Below the pieces are notes generated by a model, which had not been told where the DNA came from, did not search any database, and saw only the letters and a list, made by a program, of their open reading frames with translations. Made by a program: the position numbers and the translations under genes. DNA of 64,000 nt, taken from Terasakiella sp033100395. Its GTDB lineage: Bacteria > Pseudomonadota > Alphaproteobacteria > Rhodospirillales > Terasakiellaceae. The number at the start of each line of letters is the position of its first letter. Position 1 is the stretch's first letter. The stretch spans positions 60,199 to 124,198 of the forward strand of contig NZ_JAWLVJ010000014.1 of NCBI RefSeq assembly GCF_033100395.1. The letters run 5' to 3'. Below are positions 35,472-44,147 of this stretch, piece by piece.

Positions 35472-35553
35472 CCGGTCATTCCCGTGCAAACGGGGACCCA
35501 AAATACCCTTGGATCAAACGCCCGCTAGGTTCCCGCTTTCGCGGGAATGACGA
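35472..35553. repeat. ~80 bp palindromic repeat, copy 1
   Basis: The element has hairpin ends (GGTCATTCCCG... and ...CGGGAATGACG) and a core with CCCTTGGATCAAACG and CTAGGTTCCCG. Copy 2 at 37295 is in the same orientation and copy 3 at 47831 is inverted. No coding capacity; a REP/MITE-like element. Confidence 0.75.
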
Positions 35554-35572
35554 GTGAGGTAAGTGCCTGTAA

Positions 35573-37213
35573 TCATTCTTTTTTCTTCCCCTTCAATAAG
35601 GCAATAATCGGTAACAACCAGGCGAACTCACTAGTAATCCCGGTCAACACCTCAATCCCCTTGATCGCACCAACAACAGAAACAGCACGAACAAAGTTCT
35701 CGGAAGTACTTTCCAGCCCCTTGATTACACCACGCTCAACAGCCTTCCCGGCGTTGGATTGACGCACCTTTTGCCAACCGGATTTGGCGAGCTTTGACGT
35801 TACTGATAGCAAGTTGCCCACACTACGCACAAAATCGACTTTTAAAGGATCAGACACAATGGCCTGATCATTATCACTCGGAACATAATCGCCTTTTATG
35901 TCGGCTGCATATTCTTCGAACTCCTCAATAACCTGTTCATCCGCCAGATCACGGGTTTCACCCAATTGTTCAACCACTTCCAAGGCGAGGCTAACATCAG
36001 CAAGCGCTACACCGCTTTCGCCGATTTCCTCAAGATATTCCTGCCATTCAGGAAGTTGTTTGATGAAACCATTGTGACTGGCAAGCAAGGCGGAAAGTTC
36101 AGCCACCAGTCGATCTGACATTTCATCTTTGGCATGGTTTAACTGTTCCAGCAATCGACTGGCATGCAAGCCCGCTTTGATGACATTCATGTCTTCATAT
36201 TGATGTGCCAATGCTGCTTCGTATCGGGATATCGCTTTATCAACAAAGGGACTGTTCGTTTGCGGCACCAAATCCAGAAAATCGTCCAGAGCTTCACGCT
36301 GTGCTTCCCAGATACTCTTCCAGCGCTCTTCCTGTCCTTCCTTCTCAGACGTTGGCAAAACAGCTTTGCGTTTGTGAATTTTCTCATCATCACCGACCTC
36401 AAGCTCAATCACCGCCTTTTTCTGCTGTGGAATATCCGGCACCTGGTATCGCGCTTCCATCTCTGCAATCAGATGATTAACATGGGCGGGCCCTTTCTCC
36501 CAATCCTCTTCCGGGATCATAACCCGTTCACGTTCAAGAGATTCCAGAACCAGACGTCCATTTGGTTTGGGGCCACCAACAAGGCGATCATCATACCAAT
36601 TTGTCCAGACCTGCCAGTCTTCATCCAGTTCCAGCAAGACCGATTTCATTTTTTGCCAATCATTTTCAAGGTCATCCGGCATGACCGACAACCAAAGCGG
36701 GCGGCTGATCAATTGATCAAGTGATCCAGTTTTCTCAAAATAAGAAATGTCATTATTTATCGCCACCCAAATAGGGGAAAAAGCGGCGGCGGCTCTGTCA
36801 GCAGCAGCAGCGGCGTAGGCGGCGACGGCTCTAGCGGCGGCGGCTCTGGCGGCGGCGTAGGCGGCGTCGGCGGCGGCGGTTCTGGCGGCTTTGGCGGCTT
36901 TGGCGGCGGCGGTTCTGCCGGCTCTAGCGGCGGCGGCGGCGGCTCTGTCAGCAGCAGCGGCGTAGGCGGCGGTTCTGGCGGCTCTAAATTCGCCCCGCTG
37001 GTTTGGCCATGTGCCCGCAAACCAAGGGGCCGAATTAGCACGAAAAACAGGCAAAATTATGGATGTAGCATATTCAGAAGGTGCCTCATTCAAAACAGGA
37101 AAGAGCACAGGTATAACGCGCAGGGAAATTCGTGCAGCCATCGCGACGGCAACCTGCTTATCCTGCCCCATCAGCCATTTTCTATAATCATCTAAGGATT
37201 CAATATTTCCCAC
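35573..37213 (-). CDS. Alanine-rich low-complexity protein of unknown function
   Basis: This protein of about 546 residues has an N-terminal part (NIESLDDYRKWLMGQDKQVAVAMAARISLRVIP), then about 70 residues almost entirely Ala with Arg, Asp, Tyr and Lys, then a long helical part and a C-terminal hydrophobic segment (EFAWLLPIIALL) before a basic tail. The GC-rich repeat DNA reads as proline-rich on the other strand, which is a shadow. Similar Ala-rich proteins occur in other marine alphaproteobacteria by memory only. A GTG at 37213 has GGGGG upstream; a TTG at 37225 is possible. Function unknown. Confidence 0.65.
   Translation of the reverse strand: MGNIESLDDYRKWLMGQDKQVAVAMAARISLRVIPVLFPVLNEAPSEYATSIILPVFRANSAPWFAGTWPNQRGEFRAARTAAYAAAADRAAAAAARAGRTAAAKAAKAARTAAADAAYAAARAAAARAVAAYAAAAADRAAAAFSPIWVAINNDISYFEKTGSLDQLISRPLWLSVMPDDLENDWQKMKSVLLELDEDWQVWTNWYDDRLVGGPKPNGRLVLESLERERVMIPEEDWEKGPAHVNHLIAEMEARYQVPDIPQQKKAVIELEVGDDEKIHKRKAVLPTSEKEGQEERWKSIWEAQREALDDFLDLVPQTNSPFVDKAISRYEAALAHQYEDMNVIKAGLHASRLLEQLNHAKDEMSDRLVAELSALLASHNGFIKQLPEWQEYLEEIGESGVALADVSLALEVVEQLGETRDLADEQVIEEFEEYAADIKGDYVPSDNDQAIVSDPLKVDFVRSVGNLLSVTSKLAKSGWQKVRQSNAGKAVERGVIKGLESTSENFVRAVSVVGAIKGIEVLTGITSEFAWLLPIIALLKGKKKE
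36781..36990 (-). repeat. GC-rich hexanucleotide-type low-complexity tract
   Basis: Imperfect repeats of GGCGGC, GGCTCT, GTTCTG and similar units encode the Ala-rich stretch of the unknown protein. Such tracts can change length by slippage. Confidence 0.85.
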
Positions 37214-37294
37214 GGTAGCCCCCAAAACCCCTAATAGGTGAATAGTGCATCATTACTCACCTTATAGCAATAACGTTCTATCATCACCAGCCCT

Positions 37295-37375
37295 CCGTCA
37301 TCCCCGTGCAAACGGGGACCCAGGACACCTTTGGATCACACATTCACTAGGTTCCCGCGTTCGCGGGAATGACGG
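37295..37375. repeat. ~80 bp palindromic repeat, copy 2
   Basis: It has the same ends and core (CCTTTGGATCACAC, CTAGGTTCCCG) and the same orientation as copy 1 at 35472. Together they bracket the Ala-rich gene as direct repeats about 1.8 kb apart. Confidence 0.75.
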
Positions 37376-37385
37376 TAACGAAAGT

Positions 37386-37492
37386 TGTCATCCCAGGCTT
37401 GTTCCAGGACAATCGGGGGAGGTCGGGCTCAATTGTTTGAAAGTTGGAATCCTGCTTTAAAAGCTTGTCCCGGAATGAATCCGGGATGACAG
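37386..37492. repeat. Related REP-like repeat
   Basis: TTGTCATCCCAGGCTTG and GGAATGAATCCGGGATGACAG mark two inverted ends around a different core. It lies directly after copy 2 and before the hemerythrin gene. Confidence 0.55.
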
Positions 37493-37505
37493 GGGTGAGG
37501 GCGAT

Positions 37506-37904
37506 TTACCGTCCCTCTACCCAGCTCTTATAGGCCTGATCGGTCTTGATAATATGATTGAGCAGCCAGTCTCTCAGGAAAACCTGAAGGTTATGTCCCA
37601 CAGCGCCATTATCGGCATGTTCGGATTTGAAGCTTTCTTTGGCGGTGCTGAGCCATTCGCGGAATTCGTCGTGTTGCCTGAGGTGCGCGTCCAAGTCGTC
37701 ATAGCCGACCTGTTTCAGCAATTCTTCTTCATCATGGAAATGTTCGCGCACATAGATGTCAAGTTTTTCAAAGATAACGCCCATGGAGGATGTGTCCAGG
37801 CTGGCGTCATCCAAGCGGTCGATGAGGGCGAACAGGTCTTGATGTTGGCGGTCAATTTCTGCATCGCCGACGTTATAGTCTTCACTCCATGCCAGACGTC
37901 CCAT
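37506..37904 (-). CDS. Bacteriohemerythrin
   Basis: This 132-residue protein has the di-iron ligands of hemerythrin: His21 (DRQH), His55 and Glu59 (REHFHDEE), His74 and His78 (DAHLRQHDEF), and His/Asp in LLNHIIKTD. Bacteriohemerythrins bind oxygen for delivery or sensing. The ATG at 37904 follows GGAGGG at good spacing; an ATG at 37919 adds five residues but is less well placed. Confidence 0.92.
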   Translation of the reverse strand: MGRLAWSEDYNVGDAEIDRQHQDLFALIDRLDDASLDTSSMGVIFEKLDIYVREHFHDEEELLKQVGYDDLDAHLRQHDEFREWLSTAKESFKSEHADNGAVGHNLQVFLRDWLLNHIIKTDQAYKSWVEGR

Positions 37905-37986
37905 AACATCCCTCCCCATTCAATCAACACTTGGGGTAGCATTCTACCAAAAGGACGGCAGGGCAAACTTGATCTCGCGCAAGCGA

Positions 37987-38544
37987 TCAAATTCCGGCGA
38001 AGACATCCTGCATGGTGATGACATCGGCATATTCCCCATCCAGCACGCCGAGATAGAGATTATGAACATCTTCGGCTTCCCAACGCTTGCCTGCCTTGTC
38101 CACCACCGGAACGGCCGTGCAGGCATCACTGACCACGTAGGTGAGGAAGCCAAGGCAGCTGGCATGACGCACGGTCGCATCGATGGAATTATGGGTCACA
38201 ACCCCGCAGAAGACGATCTTGTCGCAGCCCTCCGTGCGCAACTGGGAGCCCAGGCTTGTTTTGATGAAGGCGCAGTTGACTTCTTTTTCAATCACAATTT
38301 CACCGGGCAGCGGCGCTGTTTCTGGCTTGAAGTCGTTGGTGGGTTTATCAGTATGATAGGTGGAGGCCGGATTGGGTTCATTATGTTTGACATGGAACAC
38401 AGGCCATTTGCGCACCCGCCAGATGCTCAACAGGTCCTGGACCCGCATCTGATAGTCCGGATTGTTCTTGCCATCCCAGCAGGGTTCATCAATGGCTTTT
38501 TGCACATCAATAATGACAAGGGCGGTGGTGGCATCCAGTTCCAT
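37987..38544 (-). CDS. Isochorismatase-family protein lacking the Cys nucleophile
   Basis: This 185-residue protein has the family core: ALVIIDVQ with Asp13, a lysine in the IEKEVNCAF segment, and GVVTHNSIDATVRHA. In cysteine hydrolases this last motif has Cys where Ser is seen here. It may be a hydrolase of the isochorismatase type or a non-catalytic relative. It is followed by a terminator for the pnt operon on its other side. Confidence 0.8.
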   Translation of the reverse strand: MELDATTALVIIDVQKAIDEPCWDGKNNPDYQMRVQDLLSIWRVRKWPVFHVKHNEPNPASTYHTDKPTNDFKPETAPLPGEIVIEKEVNCAFIKTSLGSQLRTEGCDKIVFCGVVTHNSIDATVRHASCLGFLTYVVSDACTAVPVVDKAGKRWEAEDVHNLYLGVLDGEYADVITMQDVFAGI

Positions 38545-38571
38545 AGTTCAAAGCTTCCACATAAAATAAGT

Positions 38572-38603
38572 AAAGGGCCGTACGCTTTCGCATACGGCCC
38601 CCA
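38572..38603 (-). terminator. Terminator of the pnt operon
   Basis: GGGCCGTACGC and GCATACGGCCC pair with one mismatch around TTTC. On the minus strand the stem is followed by TTTACTTATTT. It lies 23 bases after the pntB stop. Confidence 0.7.
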
Positions 38604-38625
38604 ACTATAAACATGCGCTAATTGA

Positions 38626-40059
38626 TTAGCTAATGTTTTGTAGCAGTGTATCCAGAGACGCTTTCGCATCACCATAGAACATGCGTGTGTTCTCTTTGTA
38701 GAACAGTGGGTTTTCGATACCGGAATACCCAGTCCCCTGACCACGTTTAGAGACAAACACCTGCTTGGCTTTCCAGCATTCCAGAACCGGCATGCCTGCG
38801 ATGGGTGAGTTTGGATCTTCCTGTGCTGCCGGGTTTACGATGTCGTTTGACCCGATAACGATGGCAACGTCAGTTTCAGGGAAGTCGTCATTGATCTCAT
38901 CCATTTCCAGAACGATGTCATAAGGCACTTTTGCTTCGGCCAACAGAACGTTCATGTGACCTGGCAGACGACCTGCAACCGGGTGGATCGCAAAGCGAAC
39001 TTCTTTACCCTTGGCACGCAGACGCTTGGTCAGCTCAGACACAGATTGTTGTGCTTGCGCAACCGCCAGACCGTAGCCCGGAATGATGATGATGCTGTCT
39101 GCATCTTCCAACGCGCTTACAACACCGTCTGCATCGATGGCAACCTGTTCACCTTCAACTTCCATAGCCGGACCTGTTTCACCGCCGAAGCCGCCCAGGA
39201 TAACCGATACGAAATGACGGTTCATCGCCTTACACATGATATAGGACAGGATCGCACCGGAGGAACCAACAAGTGCACCTGTTACGATCAACAGGTCGTT
39301 GCCCAGGGTGAAACCGATGGCAGAAGCCGCCCAACCGGAATAAGAGTTCAACATGGAAACCACAACCGGCATGTCAGCACCACCGATACCCATGATCAGG
39401 TGCCAGCCGATGAAGCCTGCGATGATGGTCACAACAACCATTGTCCAGATGCCAAAGTCGTTGCAGAACATGATGCCCAGAACCAGACAGGCGATTGCAG
39501 AAACAGCGTTCCACATGTGACCACCTGGCAGTTTGATTGGCTTGCCGTCAATTTTACCCGCAAGCTTGCCAAAGGCAACAATAGAACCAGTGAAGGTGAT
39601 CGCACCAATGAAGATACCGAGGAAGACTTCAACCTTCAGGATGGAAATTTCAACAGATGTCTTGTGCGCCAGTTTCAGTGCAAAACCCGTCAGAGCTTCA
39701 CGCGCTGCTTCGTCCATAGCCAGAACAGCCTGGAGTTCCAGTTCGGCGTTCAGGCCGATGAAAACAGCAGCCAGACCCACGAAGGAGTGAAGCGCAGCAA
39801 CCAGTTGCGGCATTTCAGTCATTTGAACGCGCGCAGCCACCACATAACCGATGACAGAACCGACCAGGATCGCCGGGATCAGCCAGATAAAGCTAAAACC
39901 GATCTGGTTGATAACAGTTACGAAAACAGCAACGCCCATACCGACGATACCGTACCATACGGCGCGTTTTGCTTTTTCCTGATTAGAAAGGCCACCCAGA
40001 GAAAGGATGAACAAGACGGATGCTGCGATATAAGCAGCAGTCATAATACCATAAGCCAT
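38626..40059 (-). CDS. pntB: NAD(P) transhydrogenase subunit beta
   Basis: This 477-residue subunit has about nine membrane segments and a C-terminal NADP(H)-binding domain with IIPGYGLAVAQAQ, IHPVAGRLPGHMNVLLAEA and VIGSNDIVNPAA. With PntA it couples proton entry to hydride transfer from NADH to NADP+. It begins 14 bases after the pntA stop, forming a pntAB operon. Confidence 0.97.
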   Translation of the reverse strand: MAYGIMTAAYIAASVLFILSLGGLSNQEKAKRAVWYGIVGMGVAVFVTVINQIGFSFIWLIPAILVGSVIGYVVAARVQMTEMPQLVAALHSFVGLAAVFIGLNAELELQAVLAMDEAAREALTGFALKLAHKTSVEISILKVEVFLGIFIGAITFTGSIVAFGKLAGKIDGKPIKLPGGHMWNAVSAIACLVLGIMFCNDFGIWTMVVVTIIAGFIGWHLIMGIGGADMPVVVSMLNSYSGWAASAIGFTLGNDLLIVTGALVGSSGAILSYIMCKAMNRHFVSVILGGFGGETGPAMEVEGEQVAIDADGVVSALEDADSIIIIPGYGLAVAQAQQSVSELTKRLRAKGKEVRFAIHPVAGRLPGHMNVLLAEAKVPYDIVLEMDEINDDFPETDVAIVIGSNDIVNPAAQEDPNSPIAGMPVLECWKAKQVFVSKRGQGTGYSGIENPLFYKENTRMFYGDAKASLDTLLQNIS

Positions 40060-40073
40060 TGTTTCTATTCTCC

Positions 40074-41657
40074 TTAGGACTTCTCGAACATGGCAAGCAT
40101 GCGACGTGTGACGAGGAAGCCACCGACAATGTTAATGGTCGCAATCAGAACCGAGATGGTCGCCATAATAACAACCAGCGAACTGCTGGATCCGATTTGC
40201 AGGACGGCACCCAAGATCACAATACCGGAAATCGCGTTGGTAACAGCCATCAACGGTGTGTGCAGAGAGTGTGAAACGTTCCAGATGACCTGGAAGCCAA
40301 CGAAACAGGACAGAACAAACACGATAAAGTGCTGCATGAAGCTGGCAGGGGCAAAGGCACCCACGATCAGCATCAACAGGCCGCCAACGCCCAACATGGC
40401 AAACTGACGTTTTGAATCAGCTTTGAATTCTGCAATTTCGCGCGCTTTCTTTTCTTCCGGTGTCTCTTCCTTGACTTCCGGTTTCTTCTGCGCGGCAATC
40501 GCTTTTACTTTTGGTGGGGGGGGCGGGAAGGTGATATCACCTTCAAAGGTCACGGTCGCGCCACGGATGACATCATCTTCCATGTCGTGATTAACCTTAC
40601 CGTCTTTTTCAGGGGTCAGGTCAGTCATCATGTGACGAATGTTTGTGGAATAAAGGCTGGAAGCCTGTGCTGCCATACGCGATGGGAAGTCCGTGTAACC
40701 GATGATGGTTACGCCGTTCTCAGTCACGACCTTCTTATCTTTTTCAGTACCTTCACAGTTACCACCGCGCTCAGCCGCCAAATCAACAACCACAGAACCT
40801 GTCTTCATGGCCGCGACCATGTCTTCGAGCCACAGTTTTGGTGCTTCGCGGTTCGGGATCAGGGCTGTTGTGATAACAATGTCAACTTCCGGGGCCAGTT
40901 CGCGGAATTTCGCAAGCTGTGCTTCACGGAATTCAGGCGAAGAAACAGAAGCGTAACCGCCTGTTTCCGCACCGTCTTGTTGTTCTTCTTCAAAATCCAG
41001 ATAAACGAATTCTGCGCCCATGGATTCAACCTGTTCTGCCACTTCCGGGCGAACGTCAAATGCATAAGTGATCGCACCCAAAGATACAGAGGCACCGATG
41101 GCAGCCAGACCAGCCACACCCGCACCCACAACCAGAACCTTCGCAGGCGGTACTTTACCAGCCGCTGTGATCTGACCTGTGAAGAAGCGACCGAAGTTGT
41201 TACCGGCTTCGATAACCGCACGGTAACCAGCGATGTTCGCCATGGATGACAGGGCGTCCATCTTCTGTGCACGTGAAATCCGTGGCACCATTTCCATGGC
41301 GATCACGTTTGCACCAGATTCTTTGGCGGCATTCATGCCAGCTTCGTTACCCGCAGGGTTGAAGAAAGAGATCAGCGTCTTGCCTTTGGCAAGGTACTTC
41401 AGTTCTTTTTCTTCAGGCTCGCGTACTTTTGCAATGATGTCTGATTTGTCCCAAAGACCTTTTGCGGTTTTGATGACTTCAACACCCGCAGCCTCGTAAG
41501 CTTCATCAGAAAAGCCAGCTTGCTTCCCGGCACCAGATTGAATGGCACATTGATATCCAAGTTTCTGGAGTTGGGTTGCGGAATCAGGAGTCATCGCAAC
41601 GCGGTTTTCTCCTTTGAACAGCTCTTTTGGCGTTCCAATTAATTGTCCGTCAGCCAT
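40074..41657 (-). CDS. pntA: NAD(P) transhydrogenase subunit alpha (fused)
   Basis: This 527-residue subunit joins the NAD(H)-binding domain (GTPKELFKGENRVAMTPDSA, VLVVGAGVAGLAAIG, RPEVAEQVESMGAEF) to a C-terminal membrane part (about residues 425-525) by a charged linker (EVKEETPEEKKAREI). In some relatives these parts are separate PntAA and PntAB proteins, so the fusion is worth noting. The ATG is preceded by GGAGG. Confidence 0.96.
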   Translation of the reverse strand: MADGQLIGTPKELFKGENRVAMTPDSATQLQKLGYQCAIQSGAGKQAGFSDEAYEAAGVEVIKTAKGLWDKSDIIAKVREPEEKELKYLAKGKTLISFFNPAGNEAGMNAAKESGANVIAMEMVPRISRAQKMDALSSMANIAGYRAVIEAGNNFGRFFTGQITAAGKVPPAKVLVVGAGVAGLAAIGASVSLGAITYAFDVRPEVAEQVESMGAEFVYLDFEEEQQDGAETGGYASVSSPEFREAQLAKFRELAPEVDIVITTALIPNREAPKLWLEDMVAAMKTGSVVVDLAAERGGNCEGTEKDKKVVTENGVTIIGYTDFPSRMAAQASSLYSTNIRHMMTDLTPEKDGKVNHDMEDDVIRGATVTFEGDITFPPPPPKVKAIAAQKKPEVKEETPEEKKAREIAEFKADSKRQFAMLGVGGLLMLIVGAFAPASFMQHFIVFVLSCFVGFQVIWNVSHSLHTPLMAVTNAISGIVILGAVLQIGSSSSLVVIMATISVLIATINIVGGFLVTRRMLAMFEKS

Positions 41658-41973
41658 AATTCCTCCAGTAAATAAATCGTTTCATTTGAGGTATTTCCAT
41701 TTCATACGATTTTGACATAAGGCACCCATCCACCTCTCAGAAATTGAGAAGTTTCTGCATCCATATAACTTTGACCCCATGCATCCCCTTTCACATTCGC
41801 GTCTCCCACAAAATGTGACAGGTCGGTTTTTTCTGTACGGTAATTCTGAACAGTTGCCACCAACATGGTTCCTTAGTTTCCCTCTGGGTACGTTGTTTAC
41901 ACAAAAAACCCAAACATCCTTTCGAACGCCTGAGTGATCTGCGCATAATTAATTTTCGCAACACCTTTATGCC

Positions 41974-41986
41974 TTGGTCATACCAG
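41974..41986. promoter_or_regulatory. GntR/FadR-type operator candidate upstream of pntA
   Basis: TTGGTCATACCAG contains TGGT-N3-ACCA, the form of operators for the FadR/PdhR/LldR branch of GntR regulators. It lies about 320 bases upstream of the pntA start. Confidence 0.35.
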
Positions 41987-42148
41987 TGCCTGCAACCCCT
42001 ACATTGGATGTAGGTTAATATTTTTTATGCAGCGCAACATTAGCAAAAATTTATTTAAAGGTGTTTTTTTCGTGTTTTTGAGGGACAGCAACAAGTCTGG
42101 ACAGGGCAGAAAACCGGGGTTTTTCATATTGCCCCGCAACAAGGTAAA

Positions 42149-42164
42149 CTTGTCATACCAGATA
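42149..42164. promoter_or_regulatory. Second related operator candidate
   Basis: CTTGTCATACCAGATA shares the CTGGTATGAC core (other strand) with the site at 41974, with a weaker second half. It sits directly at the 3' end of the DUF454 gene. Confidence 0.3.
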
Positions 42165-42166
42165 CA

Positions 42167-42559
42167 TTACTGTGACTTTATTGCAACACCGGAGGGACTC
42201 GGGCGCGTCAAGATAAAGGTTGCAGTTGCAACCATTATAACCGCTAGGGAAATTGGAACGTATATATTTTCACTTAAAAGTATGGAGAATCCAAGAGAGA
42301 TCCCCATCAGGGACACAGCAGCAATTTTCGCTTTCTTTGAAACAGCACCGTGATCAAACCAATTTCGGATATGTTCCCCAAACTTTGGATGGGTATAGAG
42401 CCAGCGCTTTAGCCTGGGTGAACTCTTGCTGAAGGCCCAGACGGCGACCAGCAAAAACGGGGTAGTGGGCATAACCGGAAGAAAGGCACCCAAAAAACCA
42501 AGGGCCGTAAAGACCCATCCCAAACTCAGATAAATGATACGGCGACTGCTCTTAATCAT
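42167..42559 (-). CDS. DUF454/YbaN-family small membrane protein
   Basis: This 130-residue protein has an N-terminal YLSLGWVFTALGFLGAFLPVMPTTPFLLVAVWAFSKSS segment, typical of YbaN/DUF454, and further hydrophobic helices near the C-terminus. The function is unknown. It stands alone between pntA and a solute-binding protein. Confidence 0.88.
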   Translation of the reverse strand: MIKSSRRIIYLSLGWVFTALGFLGAFLPVMPTTPFLLVAVWAFSKSSPRLKRWLYTHPKFGEHIRNWFDHGAVSKKAKIAAVSLMGISLGFSILLSENIYVPISLAVIMVATATFILTRPSPSGVAIKSQ

Positions 42560-42605
42560 AGTTCAAAATGTGGGTTTCCAAGTTTTCTTTTCAAGTTCCC
42601 TATCT

Positions 42606-43382
42606 TTATAAAATACGAAAAGGGAAATATTGTGACGTAATTTTGGTATGTGTGCCGTCCTCAATAATCGACCGCATGGCTTTATCCACTTGCTTTAGCA
42701 GATCAGGATTATCCGGGCGAACAATCATGTGAACTTCACCACCCAGTCCCTTGTTTGCAATTGGTTTTCCAAGATAGCCAAATCCGTGGCCATCATCTGA
42801 TTGTAGAAAACTCAGCGATTGCATGGTTGGCATCAGATAGATTTTACAGACGCCCTTCTGCATGGATTTGATGGTTTCCATGCTGGTTTTGGTCACAATC
42901 AATCTTTCCGTGTTCCCGGACATTTTTTGTTCCAGATAACTTTTCTGGCGGGTCTTTGCAATGGCACAGACCTTTTCGCGCGCCAGTACTTTGTCCACAT
43001 CGCCGAAGCTATAATCCACCGGGCCGACAAAACTGGATGTGGATCGCCAGTAAGGGATGCTAAAAGCCGCTTTTTCTTCCCGTGCTGGTGTTTTCAACAT
43101 ATTGGGCAAGGCAAAATCTATCTCTCCTGCGTTTACTTTACCGAGAATGTCGGGATAGCGGATGGCATGCAGTTTACAGGTGGCCTTGATGCGTTTACAG
43201 ATTTCTTTTGCCATATCCACATTGAACCCAACTTGTTGACCCGCTTCATTCTTATAAGAAAAGGGAACGGAGCTTGTGGTCACAGCCACATTTAAATCAT
43301 CGGCAAAAGACGGCGTTGCCATCAGGCCAATGACGCCACAAAGGGTAAGCTTTAAAAGTCGGTTCATTATCTGCATCTTCAT
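42606..43382 (-). CDS. Orphan periplasmic solute-binding protein, family 3
   Basis: This 258-residue protein has a signal peptide ending near PSFA and an SBP3 fold (VAVTTSSVPFSYKNEAGQQVGFNVDMAKEIC, as in amino-acid-binding proteins; IDFALPNMLKT). No transporter genes are near. A second ATG at 43367 is an alternative start; neither has a strong ribosome site. A terminator-like hairpin from ssb lies just upstream. Confidence 0.8.
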   Translation of the reverse strand: MKMQIMNRLLKLTLCGVIGLMATPSFADDLNVAVTTSSVPFSYKNEAGQQVGFNVDMAKEICKRIKATCKLHAIRYPDILGKVNAGEIDFALPNMLKTPAREEKAAFSIPYWRSTSSFVGPVDYSFGDVDKVLAREKVCAIAKTRQKSYLEQKMSGNTERLIVTKTSMETIKSMQKGVCKIYLMPTMQSLSFLQSDDGHGFGYLGKPIANKGLGGEVHMIVRPDNPDLLKQVDKAMRSIIEDGTHTKITSQYFPFRIL

Positions 43383-43392
43383 TTAATCAAAG

Positions 43393-43425
43393 AAAAAGGC
43401 CCAGAAGGGAACCCCTCTGAGCCTT
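43393..43425 (-). terminator. Terminator of ssb
   Basis: AAGGCTCAGAGGGG pairs with CCCTTCTGGGCCTT on the minus strand and is followed by a T run. It lies about 20 bases after the ssb stop. Confidence 0.75.
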
Positions 43426-43443
43426 CGTTATATCATCTTAATT

Positions 43444-43992
43444 CTAGAACGGGATTTCGTCATCAAGATCACCACCGGGAATACCGCCGCCCTGTTGCTG
43501 GCCGCCGCCGGAATTCCATTCCGGGCCTGTGCTACCGCCTTGAGGGTCAGCACCACCGCCAAAACCACCGCCACCAGAGCCTGCGCTTTGACCGTAGTCA
43601 TCACCACCGCCGCCAGCATAGCCGCCATCACCACCACCGGAACGACTGCCCAGCATGGTCAATTCACCGCGATAACGTTGCAGGACAACCTCTGTGGTGT
43701 ATTTTTCAACACCTTGCTGGTCGGTCCATTTGCGAGTTTGCAGCGCGCCTTCCAGATAAACGGTTGAACCTTTACGCAGGAAACGTTCTGCCACATCGGC
43801 CAGACGTTCATTAAAGATCACCACGCGGTGCCATTCGGTACGTTCACGACGTTCCCCTGAATTACGATCTTTCCACGATTCGGATGTCGCAAGAGAAAGA
43901 TTGACGATTTTAGAGCCATCATTTGTAAAGCGCACTTCTGGGTCGCGCCCCAAATTACCTACCAAAATCACCTTATTTACCGAACCGGCCAT
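43444..43992 (-). CDS. ssb: Single-stranded DNA-binding protein
   Basis: This 182-residue SSB has the OB fold at residues 5-105 (VNKVILVGNLGRDPEVR, TEWHRVVIF, VYLEGALQTRKW), a Gly-rich linker and the acidic tip DDEIPF that binds partner proteins. It lies near uvrA on the opposite strand, a common arrangement in bacteria. The ATG is preceded by AAGGAG. Confidence 0.97.
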   Translation of the reverse strand: MAGSVNKVILVGNLGRDPEVRFTNDGSKIVNLSLATSESWKDRNSGERRERTEWHRVVIFNERLADVAERFLRKGSTVYLEGALQTRKWTDQQGVEKYTTEVVLQRYRGELTMLGSRSGGGDGGYAGGGGDDYGQSAGSGGGGFGGGADPQGGSTGPEWNSGGGQQQGGGIPGGDLDDEIPF

Positions 43993-44147
43993 GGGAACTC
44001 CTTGTATTCAAGCGGTTAATTATTTTGAGGCCAGACCATACAATCAATATGGGATTTTTGCGAGTCCATAATCCAGCTTTCAGCCCCTAAATTTCTCTTT
44101 TGCTTTTTTCAGTTCTTAAGGATACTCTCCTTGTCATCACAACCGTG

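Larger units (their letters stand above)
41658..42166. promoter_or_regulatory. 509 bp gene-free region upstream of pntA
   Basis: No credible ORF was found; a plus-strand frame from 42027 runs into antisense of the DUF454 gene. The region holds two GntR-like operator candidates, listed separately, and small hairpins. It is the longest gene-free stretch in the window. Confidence 0.6.

Noticed and set aside
36757..37041. Proline-rich frame on the minus strand
   Set aside because: It is a frame-shifted reading of the GC-rich tract that encodes the alanine-rich protein, with no ribosome site.
35472..37492. CRISPR array from repeated palindromes
   Set aside because: Copies are few, unevenly spaced and of MITE/REP form, and no cas gene is present.
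42027..42353. Plus-strand frame upstream of pntA
   Set aside because: Its second half is antisense to the DUF454 gene and it has no ribosome site.
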